A DNA stretch of 64,000 bases from JACADW01 sp963747985 (GTDB lineage Bacteria > Acidobacteriota > UBA6911), in the NCBI GenBank assembly GCA_963747985.1, contig CAVVHG010000006.1, positions 930,001 through 994,000 on the forward strand, given 5' to 3'. Positions within the stretch are counted from its first letter, which is position 1. Each line of letters begins with the position of its first letter. Below, piece by piece: positions 43,365 through 52,069 of this stretch. Below the pieces are notes generated by a model that ran no database searches, was not told where the DNA came from, and saw only the letters and a list, made by a program, of their open reading frames with translations. Position numbers and translations under genes: made by a program.

Positions 43365-46300
43365 CTAGAACGATATGCGCAGACCCAGTTGGATCCTGCG
43401 CGGTCCTCCGCACTTGCCCCAAACCTGACCGAATGTTTCCTGGTCACTGACGTTGGTGTTTGGACCACACAAGTTGATGCGATTGAACAGGTTGATCGCA
43501 TCCATGCGCATCTCGAAATAGGCGCCCTCAGTGATCCTGATCGGCGTTTTCTTGATCAGCGAGAAATCCTCGCCGTAACCCGCGAACCCTCTCAGGTCAG
43601 GCTGATTTCGCGGGGCGTTGCCCCCGCGAAGCGCGACTCCGTTCTCCGTGGTCGGCAGATCGGCAAACGCCGCCGGATTGAGATATTGGACACCCTGGTT
43701 TTGATGGACCGTTGTCGGTTTGGACAGGGTTTGTTGATCCCGAGACAACAGCACGTCCGGGCGAAAACCCGGATTGTAGAGAGCCTCGGTAGTGGCGATG
43801 TTGGAGCCCAGTTTTATCGGAGAACCGGCTGCGTATCTGTGGATCGCGCTCACCGTCCAACCGCCGGCGACATAGCTCATTACACCACTCCTGAGCCATT
43901 TGCCCTGCTGACCGAACGGCAGATCGTAAATCCACGTGATCTTCAGGTCCTGCGGGTAGTTGTACATGGTGACCGCGTAGTCCGACTTGCGGTTGTACCA
44001 GTCCTGCGTGTAGTCGTAGTAGTTGCCGGGGCCCGACGAGTCGGTTGTAGAAAGCGCCTTGCCGAAAGTATATGCGGCGAGGAAGCTCAGCCCGTAGCTG
44101 CTGCGCTTGGTCACCGTAATCTGGGCCGCATGGTAGGTCGAGAACCCACCGTTTGACCGGTGTGTATCGACGCCGTAGTACTGTGGGAAAGGCCTCAGCG
44201 CTTGCGCTACAGTCCCCTCAAAGCTCGGGTAGGGCTTTGCGATCTCCGGATGAGCACTGATGTCGTCCAGGAGCGTATCGCCCAACGACAGGTACTTGCT
44301 GTTGACCTGGTTGAGATAATACAAATACGCCGGCTCGTTGAGGCGCGTGCCCCGGTTCCCGACGTAGTTGGCTTCGACCTTCACCTGCCACGGCAGCTCA
44401 TACTGAATCCCGAAGTTCCAGTTCTGAACCATCGGGTACTTGGTGAGGCCGGAGCCATACCAGCCAATCCCCGAGCCGTTCACCTGCGTGGGATCCAGGT
44501 TGGGAAGCGTGCCAGTGTAAGGTGGATACGGGTTGTCCCAGTTATAGGCCGCCTCCTGCTGGAACCGGCTGTTGAGGGTGTAAGGCGAAATGTTATTGCT
44601 CCCGTCGAAACCATATGTGTATCCTTCAAACCACCCGTCCTGGATCGGCGGGGAATAGTTGATTCCGTAGCCGCCGCGGATGACCATCTTGTTGTTGGTC
44701 TTTTCCGGAGTCCAGGCAAATCCCAGGCGTGGGGAAAACTGCTTGTAGTAAGGATCGGCGAACCGCCCCTTGCCATTGCAGCCTGCACAGGTTCCGAGGA
44801 AGGCCAGGGCTCCCGGATAGCCGTCGGCACCGGAGTTGGGCATGGTCGGATCCAGACCGGACTGGCGCTGGCGGACCTCGGTGAGCGCCGTCGGGATGTC
44901 CCAGCGCAAGCCGAAGTTGATCGTCAGGTTGCGGCGAGCTTTCCAGTCGTCCTGGACGTAGAACCCAAACACTCTGGAGCGCTCCCCCTGCGTGAGAGCC
45001 GGGACACCCAGGCCGGCGCTGCGCGCCTCACCGAGCAGGAACGACGCGTAGGTGAACCCGGTGCTCGTCCTGTAACCGGGCAGCGCGACGTCCTCGTTGT
45101 TGAAGTTGTAGCTTCCGGAGTTCTGCACGCTCCCGCTGTTGTAGTAGTACCACCGGCCTTCCCATCCGAAGCGCAGACTGTGGCTTCCCTTAATCCACGT
45201 CAGGTCGTCGCTCATGATGTTGCTTCCGTTGACACCGAAGCCGGTTCCGCCGATGCCACCCATCTGAGGATACAGATTGTTCCCCAGGGCATAAGTGCCG
45301 TAACCTCCGAAGTTAATGACAGGAAAGGCATGAGAGCCTACGTTGGTCAGACCCAGAAGCGTAGCCCAGTCCTGGCCCTGCAGATAGGAATAGGACTGGT
45401 TCGCGTTCATGAATCGGTTGTATCCGTAAGCGAAGTGGTTTAGCACCGTCGGGCTGATCGTCCAGTCCTCGGCAAACCGGAAAATCTGGCCCGGAGTTGC
45501 CTGCACCTTGGTCCCGGCCATTGGAGCTTGAGGGATCGGTCCCGGGATATATGGGCTGGTGTTGGACCCGTACCGCCGCCGGCTTCGATCGTTGTCCACA
45601 AAGGTTCCCGACATCTTGTGCTTGTTGGTGACAACCTGGTCGATCTTGAGACTGAGGTTGTCGATGTTCAGGTTCGGGCAACAGCCGCTGATCCAGGGCT
45701 GGTTGCGCCTGAAGCTGTCGAACTGCGGCGCCGGGATATCGTAATTCTTCAGGATCGTATCTGTAACCCTGCTGAATCGCGATGTCGGGATGATGTTGCC
45801 CGGGAAAGGATCGCGGATCCAGGTGCCGTCGGCAAGCTGCCGCGACGTCGCGGGATCGTAGATCTGTCCATAGATAATGGGCCTGCCCAGCGCATCCGTC
45901 CCGACCGCTGTACCGGAATCGGCCACACCGGTAAACGCAGGATCCAGCAACTTGGAGAAGTCGCCGTTCTTGAAGGCCTGGAGCGGCAGCGTTCCGTTGG
46001 TACTCCTGTAGAGATTGGTGGTCTGCCGTTCGTACTCCTGCGAGAAGAAGAAGAAGGTGTGATCCTTCCAGATCGGTCCACCCACTGTCCAGCCGTAGTT
46101 GTTCTCCATCGAACCGCTTCTGCTGATACCCTGAGCGTTGTTCGACCAGGAATTGGCGTTGTAGGCAGGCTGGTTGTTGAACCAGAAAGCGCTCCCGTGG
46201 TAGGAGTTCGTGCCCGACTTCATGCCGAAGTTGGTCAGGGCGGTCTGCGTGTTGCCGTACTGGGATGAAAGAGCGCCTGTTTGCAGCTTGAACTCGCTCA

Positions 46301-46940
46301 CCGCGTCAATGGTGGGGGTGAACTCGCTGTTGCTCCCTCCGTTGAGATCCATGCGCCCGATTGAGATTCCGTCGATCAGGATCTCGTGGCTGTAGGACTG
46401 GCCGCCGTTGATCGAACCTGCGAAGCCGCCGCCCTCGGTACCCGGCAGGGAGTTGAAGATGAACGTCTGCAGCTGTCGCGTACCGTCATCTATCATGATC
46501 GGCCACGTGTGCACTTCCTTTTCGGTGGTGCCTACACCGATTTCGGGAGTCGAGCTCTCGAGCAGCGGTGTCTCCGCCATTACAGTCACCTGGTCGGACA
46601 CCTGCCCGACTTCGAGACTGAAGTCCACCGTGACGGTCTGTCCGACCATCACCTGAATGTTGTCGGCTACTGCCGTCTTGAAGCCAGCCAGCGCCGCCGT
46701 TATTCTGTACTTGCCGGGCGGTACATAAGGAGCGCGGTATGCGCCCGCTTCCGTCGACACGGTCTTGGTGACAACACCTGTGTCCTTCTCTGTAATGGTG
46801 ATGTCCGCCCCGGGAACGACCGCGCCGCTGGGATCCTTTACGATTCCGGTGATCGTGCCGCGTCCGCTCTGAGCGAACACCGGCAACCCGATCGCAAGAA
46901 TCAGGATGCCCAAAAGCAAAACTCGGGTGAGTTTCGTCAT
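43365..46940 (-). CDS. TonB-dependent outer-membrane receptor, Oar-like, copy 2 (intact)
   Basis: Outer-membrane protein of 1191 aa. Signal peptide MTKLTRVLLLGILILAIGLP then VFAQ. Residues 25-105 form a carboxypeptidase-regulatory-like beta-sandwich (GTITGIVKDPSGAVVPGADI to APYVPPGKYRITAALAGFK). A plug domain (about 130-240, with ILIDGISIGRMDLNGGSNS) and a large barrel follow, ending RRIQLGLRISF with a C-terminal Phe for outer-membrane insertion. Acidobacteria carry many such receptors, thought to import large glycans or similar substrates. The ATG has AGGAAGG upstream, inside the remnant of an IclR gene. It is nearly identical in its first 250 residues to copy 1. Confidence 0.94.
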   Translation of the reverse strand: MTKLTRVLLLGILILAIGLPVFAQSGRGTITGIVKDPSGAVVPGADITITEKDTGVVTKTVSTEAGAYRAPYVPPGKYRITAALAGFKTAVADNIQVMVGQTVTVDFSLEVGQVSDQVTVMAETPLLESSTPEIGVGTTEKEVHTWPIMIDDGTRQLQTFIFNSLPGTEGGGFAGSINGGQSYSHEILIDGISIGRMDLNGGSNSEFTPTIDAVSEFKLQTGALSSQYGNTQTALTNFGMKSGTNSYHGSAFWFNNQPAYNANSWSNNAQGISRSGSMENNYGWTVGGPIWKDHTFFFFSQEYERQTTNLYRSTNGTLPLQAFKNGDFSKLLDPAFTGVADSGTAVGTDALGRPIIYGQIYDPATSRQLADGTWIRDPFPGNIIPTSRFSRVTDTILKNYDIPAPQFDSFRRNQPWISGCCPNLNIDNLSLKIDQVVTNKHKMSGTFVDNDRSRRRYGSNTSPYIPGPIPQAPMAGTKVQATPGQIFRFAEDWTISPTVLNHFAYGYNRFMNANQSYSYLQGQDWATLLGLTNVGSHAFPVINFGGYGTYALGNNLYPQMGGIGGTGFGVNGSNIMSDDLTWIKGSHSLRFGWEGRWYYYNSGSVQNSGSYNFNNEDVALPGYRTSTGFTYASFLLGEARSAGLGVPALTQGERSRVFGFYVQDDWKARRNLTINFGLRWDIPTALTEVRQRQSGLDPTMPNSGADGYPGALAFLGTCAGCNGKGRFADPYYKQFSPRLGFAWTPEKTNNKMVIRGGYGINYSPPIQDGWFEGYTYGFDGSNNISPYTLNSRFQQEAAYNWDNPYPPYTGTLPNLDPTQVNGSGIGWYGSGLTKYPMVQNWNFGIQYELPWQVKVEANYVGNRGTRLNEPAYLYYLNQVNSKYLSLGDTLLDDISAHPEIAKPYPSFEGTVAQALRPFPQYYGVDTHRSNGGFSTYHAAQITVTKRSSYGLSFLAAYTFGKALSTTDSSGPGNYYDYTQDWYNRKSDYAVTMYNYPQDLKITWIYDLPFGQQGKWLRSGVMSYVAGGWTVSAIHRYAAGSPIKLGSNIATTEALYNPGFRPDVLLSRDQQTLSKPTTVHQNQGVQYLNPAAFADLPTTENGVALRGGNAPRNQPDLRGFAGYGEDFSLIKKTPIRITEGAYFEMRMDAINLFNRINLCGPNTNVSDQETFGQVWGKCGGPRRIQLGLRISF

Positions 46941-46941
46941 T

Positions 46942-47333
46942 TCAGCCTTCCTCAGATAAATGAATAGGTTGGTTGGTATCCTCGACTAGTGTGAACTCCC
47001 CGTGATGTCGAAACACGACCGGCCCACCTTGGCAAGCTCTACGCGGGACATGAAGCCACTCGCCAGGACAAGCAACCGCGCACCCAGACGGTACTTACCG
47101 CCCGTCACATCCTGCTCAACGTAGCCGTGTATCCTGAGGCTCTGCAGCATCCGATGGAGTGAACTCCTGACATAGCCCGTCCTCAGGGCCAGATCCTGAA
47201 GACCGAGCTCATCGGATTCATCCCGCAGGGTCTCAACTATACGTTCAACCTTTCCCACCAAATCAATGCAGTGGTAGTCGTGCACATTCCAGCTCTTAGA
47301 AACAATTCTGACCGGCAGAATAGAGTCATTCAT
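46942..47333 (-). pseudogene. IclR-family regulator remnant with a large internal deletion
   Basis: The first about 105 residues match the intact IclR protein: LGLQDLALRTGYVRSSLHRM, LQSLRIHGYVEQDV, GGKYRLGARLLVLASGFMSR. After VGRS the frame reads only ten more residues and stops. In the next frame the sequence reads HHGEFTLVEDTNQPIHLSEE then G and stop at 46942, exactly the end of the intact protein (HHGEFTLIEDTRQPVYLSKE). So about 170 codons, the whole effector domain, were deleted and the ends joined out of frame. A 115-aa winged-helix fragment could still be made and might bind DNA. It sits in the same place before receptor 2 as the intact gene before receptor 1. Confidence 0.88.
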
Positions 47334-47801
47334 ACCCCTGCGTCAAGTGAAAAAAAGGACAGATTAGAACCAACCAAGTCGGACCCGAAGCAGGGTCCGT
47401 CTGCCGGACCGCCTCCCCTCCAAGTCCAGTATGACGAATCTGTTACAGGAGTAAGGATCCAGGGGTGGTTCTACCGTGTTGAGCGCTGCCCGGTGCCCTG
47501 CATACACCTGGGCCTGGACCTCGACGTGGGCCTGGACGTGGACTCGGACTTGGCCCATCAGGCCCGCTTGGAATTTCGCCGGTTCAGCAGTGGACGCATG
47601 ACCTCGGTTGAGGAGGAGGCCTTCGAAAACCTCTCAACCAGGCAAGAGTCCTGGTCTACCCCCAGGTCCAGGCCCACCCACGTGGAGAGGATCGCTCAGG
47701 CCCGGGACCAGGCAGATTCGGGTGTCCCGGCCGCAAAATCAAAAATGCGGCGTGAACCCGTGTCTCTCTGGTAGATTTATCGCGCAGGAAGGGACTGAAC
47801 G
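47334..47801. other. Noncoding gap with a GGACxTGGAC low-complexity tract
   Basis: About 470 bases between the IclR remnant and the CRTAC1 gene. At 47505-47570 the sequence repeats CCTGGACCTCGACGTGGG and CTGGACGTGGACTCGG. At 47650-47705 a similar CCCAGGTCCAGGCCCACC run is the rough complement of it. One frame is open across 47271-47774, but its composition and lack of a ribosome site argue against a gene. It presumably holds the promoter of the IclR remnant/receptor unit and that of the CRTAC1 gene. Confidence 0.5.
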
Positions 47802-49460
47802 ATGATGTTGAAAAAGGCCCTGTCGACGTTGCTGGTTACTCTAGGTGCATTCGCGGCTTTGCCTGCCGACCAGCCTGTCACTTTTCGCGACATCACGCGC
47901 GAAGCAGGCATCACCTGGGTCCATGACAATGCCATGTCGCCCGATCGATTACTGCCGGAGACGATGAACGGCGGTGCGGCGCTGTTTGACTACAACAACG
48001 ACGGATGGCTTGACATATATTTGGTTAATACGGGCGAGTGCGAGTTTTACAAACCCAAGAACCCACGCGGGAACGCACTTTACGAGAACAACCGGGACGG
48101 CACTTTCCGCGACGTCACTCAAAAGGCGGGAGTGGCCGGACGGGGCTTCGGCAACGGTGTGGCCGCCGGCGACTACGACAACGACGGGTGGATGGACCTG
48201 GTCGTAACTGGCGTGAACTTCGTTGTCCTTTACCACAACAAGGGGGACGGGACCTTTGAGAACGTCACGGCGAAGGCAGGCGTGAATGCCGAAGGCTGGA
48301 GCACAAGCGCGGCCTGGCTCGATTATGACAAGGACGGCCTGCTGGACCTTTACGTCTGCAACTTCATAGTCTGGAAGCCGTCGATGAACTACATCTGCGG
48401 CAACTATGATAATAAGGGCTACTGCATACCGACCCTGTTCAAAGGCGCGCCCAGCTGGCTCTTCCACAACAACGGCGACGGCACTTTCACCGACGTGAGC
48501 AAGAAGGCCGGCGTCGCCAATCCCCAGGGCAAGGGCCTGGCGGTTGTGGCTGCCGACCTCAACAATGACGGGTGGATCGACATCGTCCAGGCCAACGACA
48601 CGGTCGAGAACTTCCTATACAAGAACAACGGCGACGGGACATTCACGGAAATAGGGTTGATGTCCGGCATCGCCTACAGCCGCGACGGCGCGCCCCGCTC
48701 CGGTATGGGGGCCGACGCCCAGGATTACAATGGGGACGGTTTGATCGATCTGTGTATCCCCAACATCGACCAGCAGATGTTTTCTCTCTACAAGAATAAC
48801 GGCGACTGGACCTTCGACGACGAAGGTGTTGAGAATCCTGAAATGGCCACTGCCACGAGGACCATGAGCGGATGGGGGGCCAGCTTCCTGGACTACGACA
48901 ACAACGGCGATCTGGACGTAACCATCGCCAACGGGCACCCGGACGACCGGATCAACACCTACCAGCCGAAAGTGATGTACCAGGAGCGGCCGCTGCTGTT
49001 TGCCAACTTCGGCGGCCGCTTCCGCAACGTCAGCGAATTGCTCGGTGAGCCGTTTCAGAAGTCTTATTCCGGGCGCGGCCACGCCCTGGGAGACATCGAC
49101 AATGACGGGGACACCGACCTGCTGATCGCGACCAACGGTGGCCCGCCAGTCTTGATGCGCAACGACGGCGGAAACAAAAACGGCTGGCTGGGCATCCGTC
49201 TGCAGGGAACGAAGAGCAATCGCGAGGGAATCGGTGCCAGGGTCTGGTACACGGCGGGCGGCAAAAAGCGGCTCCACTACGTGGCCGGGGGCCGCGGATT
49301 CTCGTCCTCGCGTGATCGCAGACCGTTGCTTGGCCTGGGGGATCAAAATGTGGTGGAGGAGCTGAAGATCGAGTGGCCCAGTGGGACCGTCGATGTTCTG
49401 AAGGATGTGAAAGCCCGCCAGTACATCAACGTTCGAGAAGGTTCCTCCCCGTCAAAGTGA
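47802..49460 (+). CDS. Exported CRTAC1-family protein (FG-GAP/VCBS repeats with ASPIC/UnbV domain)
   Basis: Protein of 552 aa with a signal peptide (KKALSTLLVTLGAFAALPAD). About seven FG-GAP/VCBS blades follow, each with a calcium-binding loop such as FDYNNDGWLDIYLVN, GDYDNDGWMDLVVTG, ADLNNDGWIDIVQAND and LDYDNNGDLDVTIANG, which form a seven-bladed propeller. The last 90 residues are an ASPIC/UnbV domain (REGIGARVWYTAGGKKRLHY to VEELKIEWPSGTVDVLKDV). Common in Acidobacteria and Planctomycetes and thought to mediate adhesion or binding. AGGAAGG lies 9 bases before the ATG. Confidence 0.93.
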   Translation: MMLKKALSTLLVTLGAFAALPADQPVTFRDITREAGITWVHDNAMSPDRLLPETMNGGAALFDYNNDGWLDIYLVNTGECEFYKPKNPRGNALYENNRDGTFRDVTQKAGVAGRGFGNGVAAGDYDNDGWMDLVVTGVNFVVLYHNKGDGTFENVTAKAGVNAEGWSTSAAWLDYDKDGLLDLYVCNFIVWKPSMNYICGNYDNKGYCIPTLFKGAPSWLFHNNGDGTFTDVSKKAGVANPQGKGLAVVAADLNNDGWIDIVQANDTVENFLYKNNGDGTFTEIGLMSGIAYSRDGAPRSGMGADAQDYNGDGLIDLCIPNIDQQMFSLYKNNGDWTFDDEGVENPEMATATRTMSGWGASFLDYDNNGDLDVTIANGHPDDRINTYQPKVMYQERPLLFANFGGRFRNVSELLGEPFQKSYSGRGHALGDIDNDGDTDLLIATNGGPPVLMRNDGGNKNGWLGIRLQGTKSNREGIGARVWYTAGGKKRLHYVAGGRGFSSSRDRRPLLGLGDQNVVEELKIEWPSGTVDVLKDVKARQYINVREGSSPSK

Positions 49461-49637
49461 TTCCAAGGCCCGCAGTCAGGAAGCGGATGAATGGTCGTCG
49501 AGTTTGAGCCTGCCGCATGATTCTTGTGCCGCACCTGGTCGGGTTGTGTGCGTGAATTCTTCCCCGACCCTACGGTCGCGGCTCCCCAGTAACAGCTCGC
49601 AGAACTCTTGCTTCTGCAAGCTGTTATCGACACAAGT

Positions 49638-49893
49638 GGCCACGCCGGTTTTCGGTGTGGCGGGCCGCTACTCACTGGCGGCCCTTGCGGGCCTCGGAAA
49701 TGAGGCGCGAGGCGCTGGCAGTCAAGGGGCCGTGAGGTGCGGATGACGAATGTCCGCAACTGCAGCCGAGGGACTCTTCCGGTTCGAATGCCATGAAACC
49801 AGGAGCCTCGAAGAGGCGGCAGTGAGTAGGCCCGGCCGTAAGGCCGGGAAAGTATCACGTATAAGAGTCGAGGCCTGAAAGGCCGGCACAATC
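49638..49893. repeat. Family C hairpin-block repeat, copy 3
   Basis: Includes GGGCCGCTACTCACTGGCGG, CCTTGCGGGCCTCGG, then the core CCTCGAAGAGGCGGCAGTGA, GGCCCGGCCGTAAGGCCGGG and GAGGCCTGAAAGGCCGGCAC. The core matches 18343-18400 and 24690-24740, with the last hairpin in opposite order. It occupies much of the 535-base gap between the CRTAC1 gene and the convergent TPR gene; nothing else is visible there. Confidence 0.7.
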
Positions 49894-49995
49894 AAGCTGA
49901 ACGATTCGTTCAGGCGTCTTCATCGGAAAGAGCCCGTCAGCACCACTCCTTCCCTTGTCCCCTGCAATAATCCGGCTTGGGGTCGGAGTCAGTGT

Positions 49996-50817
49996 TCACT
50001 GGCGTCGGACACCGAAGGGCGACGGCACGGGAGTGGTCTTCAGCTCATTGAACCTGGCGTAGGCGACCTTGGCCTTCTCCTTGTCCCCCGTCTTGGTGTA
50101 GTAACGTCCCAGCAGGTAGTACGCTTGAGTGTACCCGGGATCCAGTTTGATCGCCTTGTTCAGCTCCTGCTCGACCTCCGGAGTCGGTTCCCCGTTCATT
50201 AGAACCCGCGCATAGATATAGTGCACATAAGGCTGGGACGGGTCGTTACGCGTGCCCCGGTACGCCCAGGAAAGCCCCCCCTCATAGTCCCCCTTGAGAG
50301 CAAGAAGGTCTCCAAGGTCCGCAAAAGGCCAACCGTAGCTGAGGTGTCGGCGCTCGATGATCGCGATCGCCCTCCGGAAGTCCTCGGCGGCCCCTTTCTC
50401 ATCACTGTTGCCCTGCTTGCACAGCGCAAGGAAGTAGAGGGCTTTGTAGTTGTCCGGATCCAGGGTGATGGCCTTGCTGAAATGGTCCATCGCCTGCTTG
50501 TAGTCCTTCACCTCATAGAGGTAGCGCCCCAGATGATATTGGACCTCGGCGTCGGACGGATTCAGCTCAGCCGCCCTCTGCATATTGACGAGGTAATCGT
50601 CGAAGCGCTGAAGCAGGAAGTAAGAGATCGCAAGGAGCTTGTAGGCATCGCCGCTCACCGTGCCGCCGTCGATACACTCGCGCGCCAGCTGCGCCGCCTG
50701 CTCTATCTTTCCCGCTTTGAAGGCGAGAACTGCGCTGTCGCACACCTGCCCCTGGGCGGGCTGGATCCCTGCGATCATCCCGAATACCGCGAACGATAGG
50801 ACTGCAAGTCTGGTCAT
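49996..50817 (-). CDS. Exported TPR protein
   Basis: Protein of 273 aa with a signal peptide (TRLAVLSFAVFGMIAGIQPA then QGQV). Five or six TPR helix pairs fill the rest, for example AVLAFKAGKIEQAAQLAREC, AQYHLGRYLYEVKDYKQAMD-like units, and HFSKAITLDPDNYKALYFLA. TPR proteins are scaffolds; no partner can be named. It is divergent from another TPR gene, with 65 bases between the two starts, so the two may share a control region. Confidence 0.83.
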   Translation of the reverse strand: MTRLAVLSFAVFGMIAGIQPAQGQVCDSAVLAFKAGKIEQAAQLARECIDGGTVSGDAYKLLAISYFLLQRFDDYLVNMQRAAELNPSDAEVQYHLGRYLYEVKDYKQAMDHFSKAITLDPDNYKALYFLALCKQGNSDEKGAAEDFRRAIAIIERRHLSYGWPFADLGDLLALKGDYEGGLSWAYRGTRNDPSQPYVHYIYARVLMNGEPTPEVEQELNKAIKLDPGYTQAYYLLGRYYTKTGDKEKAKVAYARFNELKTTPVPSPFGVRRQ

Positions 50818-50882
50818 CGTGCCGTATTATATCCCAGTCGGTGCCGTGCGCTCCAGCCGGGGCGGGCCCGGCGGGTTGCATT

Positions 50883-51944
50883 ATGCATAAGCTGACCGCG
50901 TTCGTTATCTGCCTCTTTCCCGCGGTATCCGGCTGCCTTTCTGCCGATACCTGCTCCGAGGCGACCGCTGCGCTGCAGCGCCGGGAATTTGCGCAGGCCG
51001 AAGGCTTGCTCAAACAGTGTATAGCTGAGCACCCGGATCAGCTGCTGCCCTACATCCAGCTCTGCTCCGTCTACCAATCCCAGGGCAGGGACAGCGACCT
51101 TCAGAAAACGGCTCTCGAGGGCATGAAGAAATTCCCTTCTGAGAAGCGCTTCTACATCACAGTGGGAAACCGGTCGGGTCGCGAGAAAAGATACCAGCAA
51201 GCCATCGAGGTTTTCTCGGAGGCATTCAAGCGATGGCCTGATGACGAGCGGATTCGCGAAAGCCTTGCCGGCGCGCACCTGGGGCTTGGACTGCAGTTGA
51301 TGGCCGAGAACAAATATCGGGAAGCGGAGGCGGAGTTGCGGCAGGCCGCGAAACTGTCTCCCGGCGACGCGGAGGCGCACTGGAATCTCGGCCGCGCCCT
51401 TCACAACCTCCTGCGCAGCGAGGAGGCGGTTCGCGAGTTCGACACGGCAATCAAACTCGGTCCGCAGCTCAAGCAGGCCCATTTTGATCGCGGCCTCGTC
51501 CTCTACCAGTTGCGGGACTTCGACCGCGCTATTGAGGATTTCAACCGGGAGTTGGAGATGAATCCCTCCTATCCGCCGAGTTACCTTTTCCGCGGATTGG
51601 CGAAGTTCGACATTGCCGACCTCGAGGGGGCGATCAAAGACCTGGATATCGCGGTTGAAAGGATGCCGGAGGTTTTCAGGGCGCACTACGCCCGCGCCCG
51701 GTGCCTGCAGCGACTCGGTAGACCGGAGGAGGCTGAGGTGGAATACCGCACGGCCATGGGATTGGAGCCCGAAAACCCGGCTCCGGTCAACTCGCTTGCC
51801 CGCCTGCTGCTGGAAACCGGAAGGAAGGAGGAAGCCGGGCAACTGAGCGAGAAGGCAAAGGAGCTGATGAACAAGCGAAGGGGCGAAACCGACCGCGAGA
51901 TGCTCTCCAGCCCTCCGGAGAAGCCTGATCGTGAGCAGAGATAG
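50883..51944 (+). CDS. Exported TPR protein, possible lipoprotein
   Basis: Protein of 353 aa from ATG at 50883. The start MHKLTAFVICLFPAVSGC ends in a possible lipobox (VSGC), so it may be a lipoprotein, or a plain signal peptide cut after SAD. About eight TPR units follow, such as QRREFAQAEGLLKQCIAEHP, YREAEAELRQAAKLSPGDAE and EDFNRELEMNPSYPPSYLFR. An earlier ATG at 50841 would place a proline-rich stretch before the signal and is not preferred. Role unknown; paired with the divergent TPR gene. Confidence 0.82.
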   Translation: MHKLTAFVICLFPAVSGCLSADTCSEATAALQRREFAQAEGLLKQCIAEHPDQLLPYIQLCSVYQSQGRDSDLQKTALEGMKKFPSEKRFYITVGNRSGREKRYQQAIEVFSEAFKRWPDDERIRESLAGAHLGLGLQLMAENKYREAEAELRQAAKLSPGDAEAHWNLGRALHNLLRSEEAVREFDTAIKLGPQLKQAHFDRGLVLYQLRDFDRAIEDFNRELEMNPSYPPSYLFRGLAKFDIADLEGAIKDLDIAVERMPEVFRAHYARARCLQRLGRPEEAEVEYRTAMGLEPENPAPVNSLARLLLETGRKEEAGQLSEKAKELMNKRRGETDREMLSSPPEKPDREQR

Positions 51945-52069
51945 GCGGATGCCGGAATCCGAGTCGGCGCGCTTCGGCGAAGCGAGCAGTTGTCCGCCGC
52001 GGCGCGGCGGATCCACCTCGCTGACCTCGACGTCCGAACCGTGGGTTTTCTTGACATAGGTGAGGCGGA

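Noticed and set aside
47271..47774. Possible 167-aa gene before the CRTAC1 gene
   Set aside because: No ribosome site, overlaps the IclR remnant, low-complexity Asp/Leu/Val and Pro/Arg stretches from the repeat tract, no recognisable domain.
49700..49800. GGTTCGAATGCC resembling a tRNA T-arm
   Set aside because: No acceptor, D or anticodon arms can be drawn around it at tRNA spacing.
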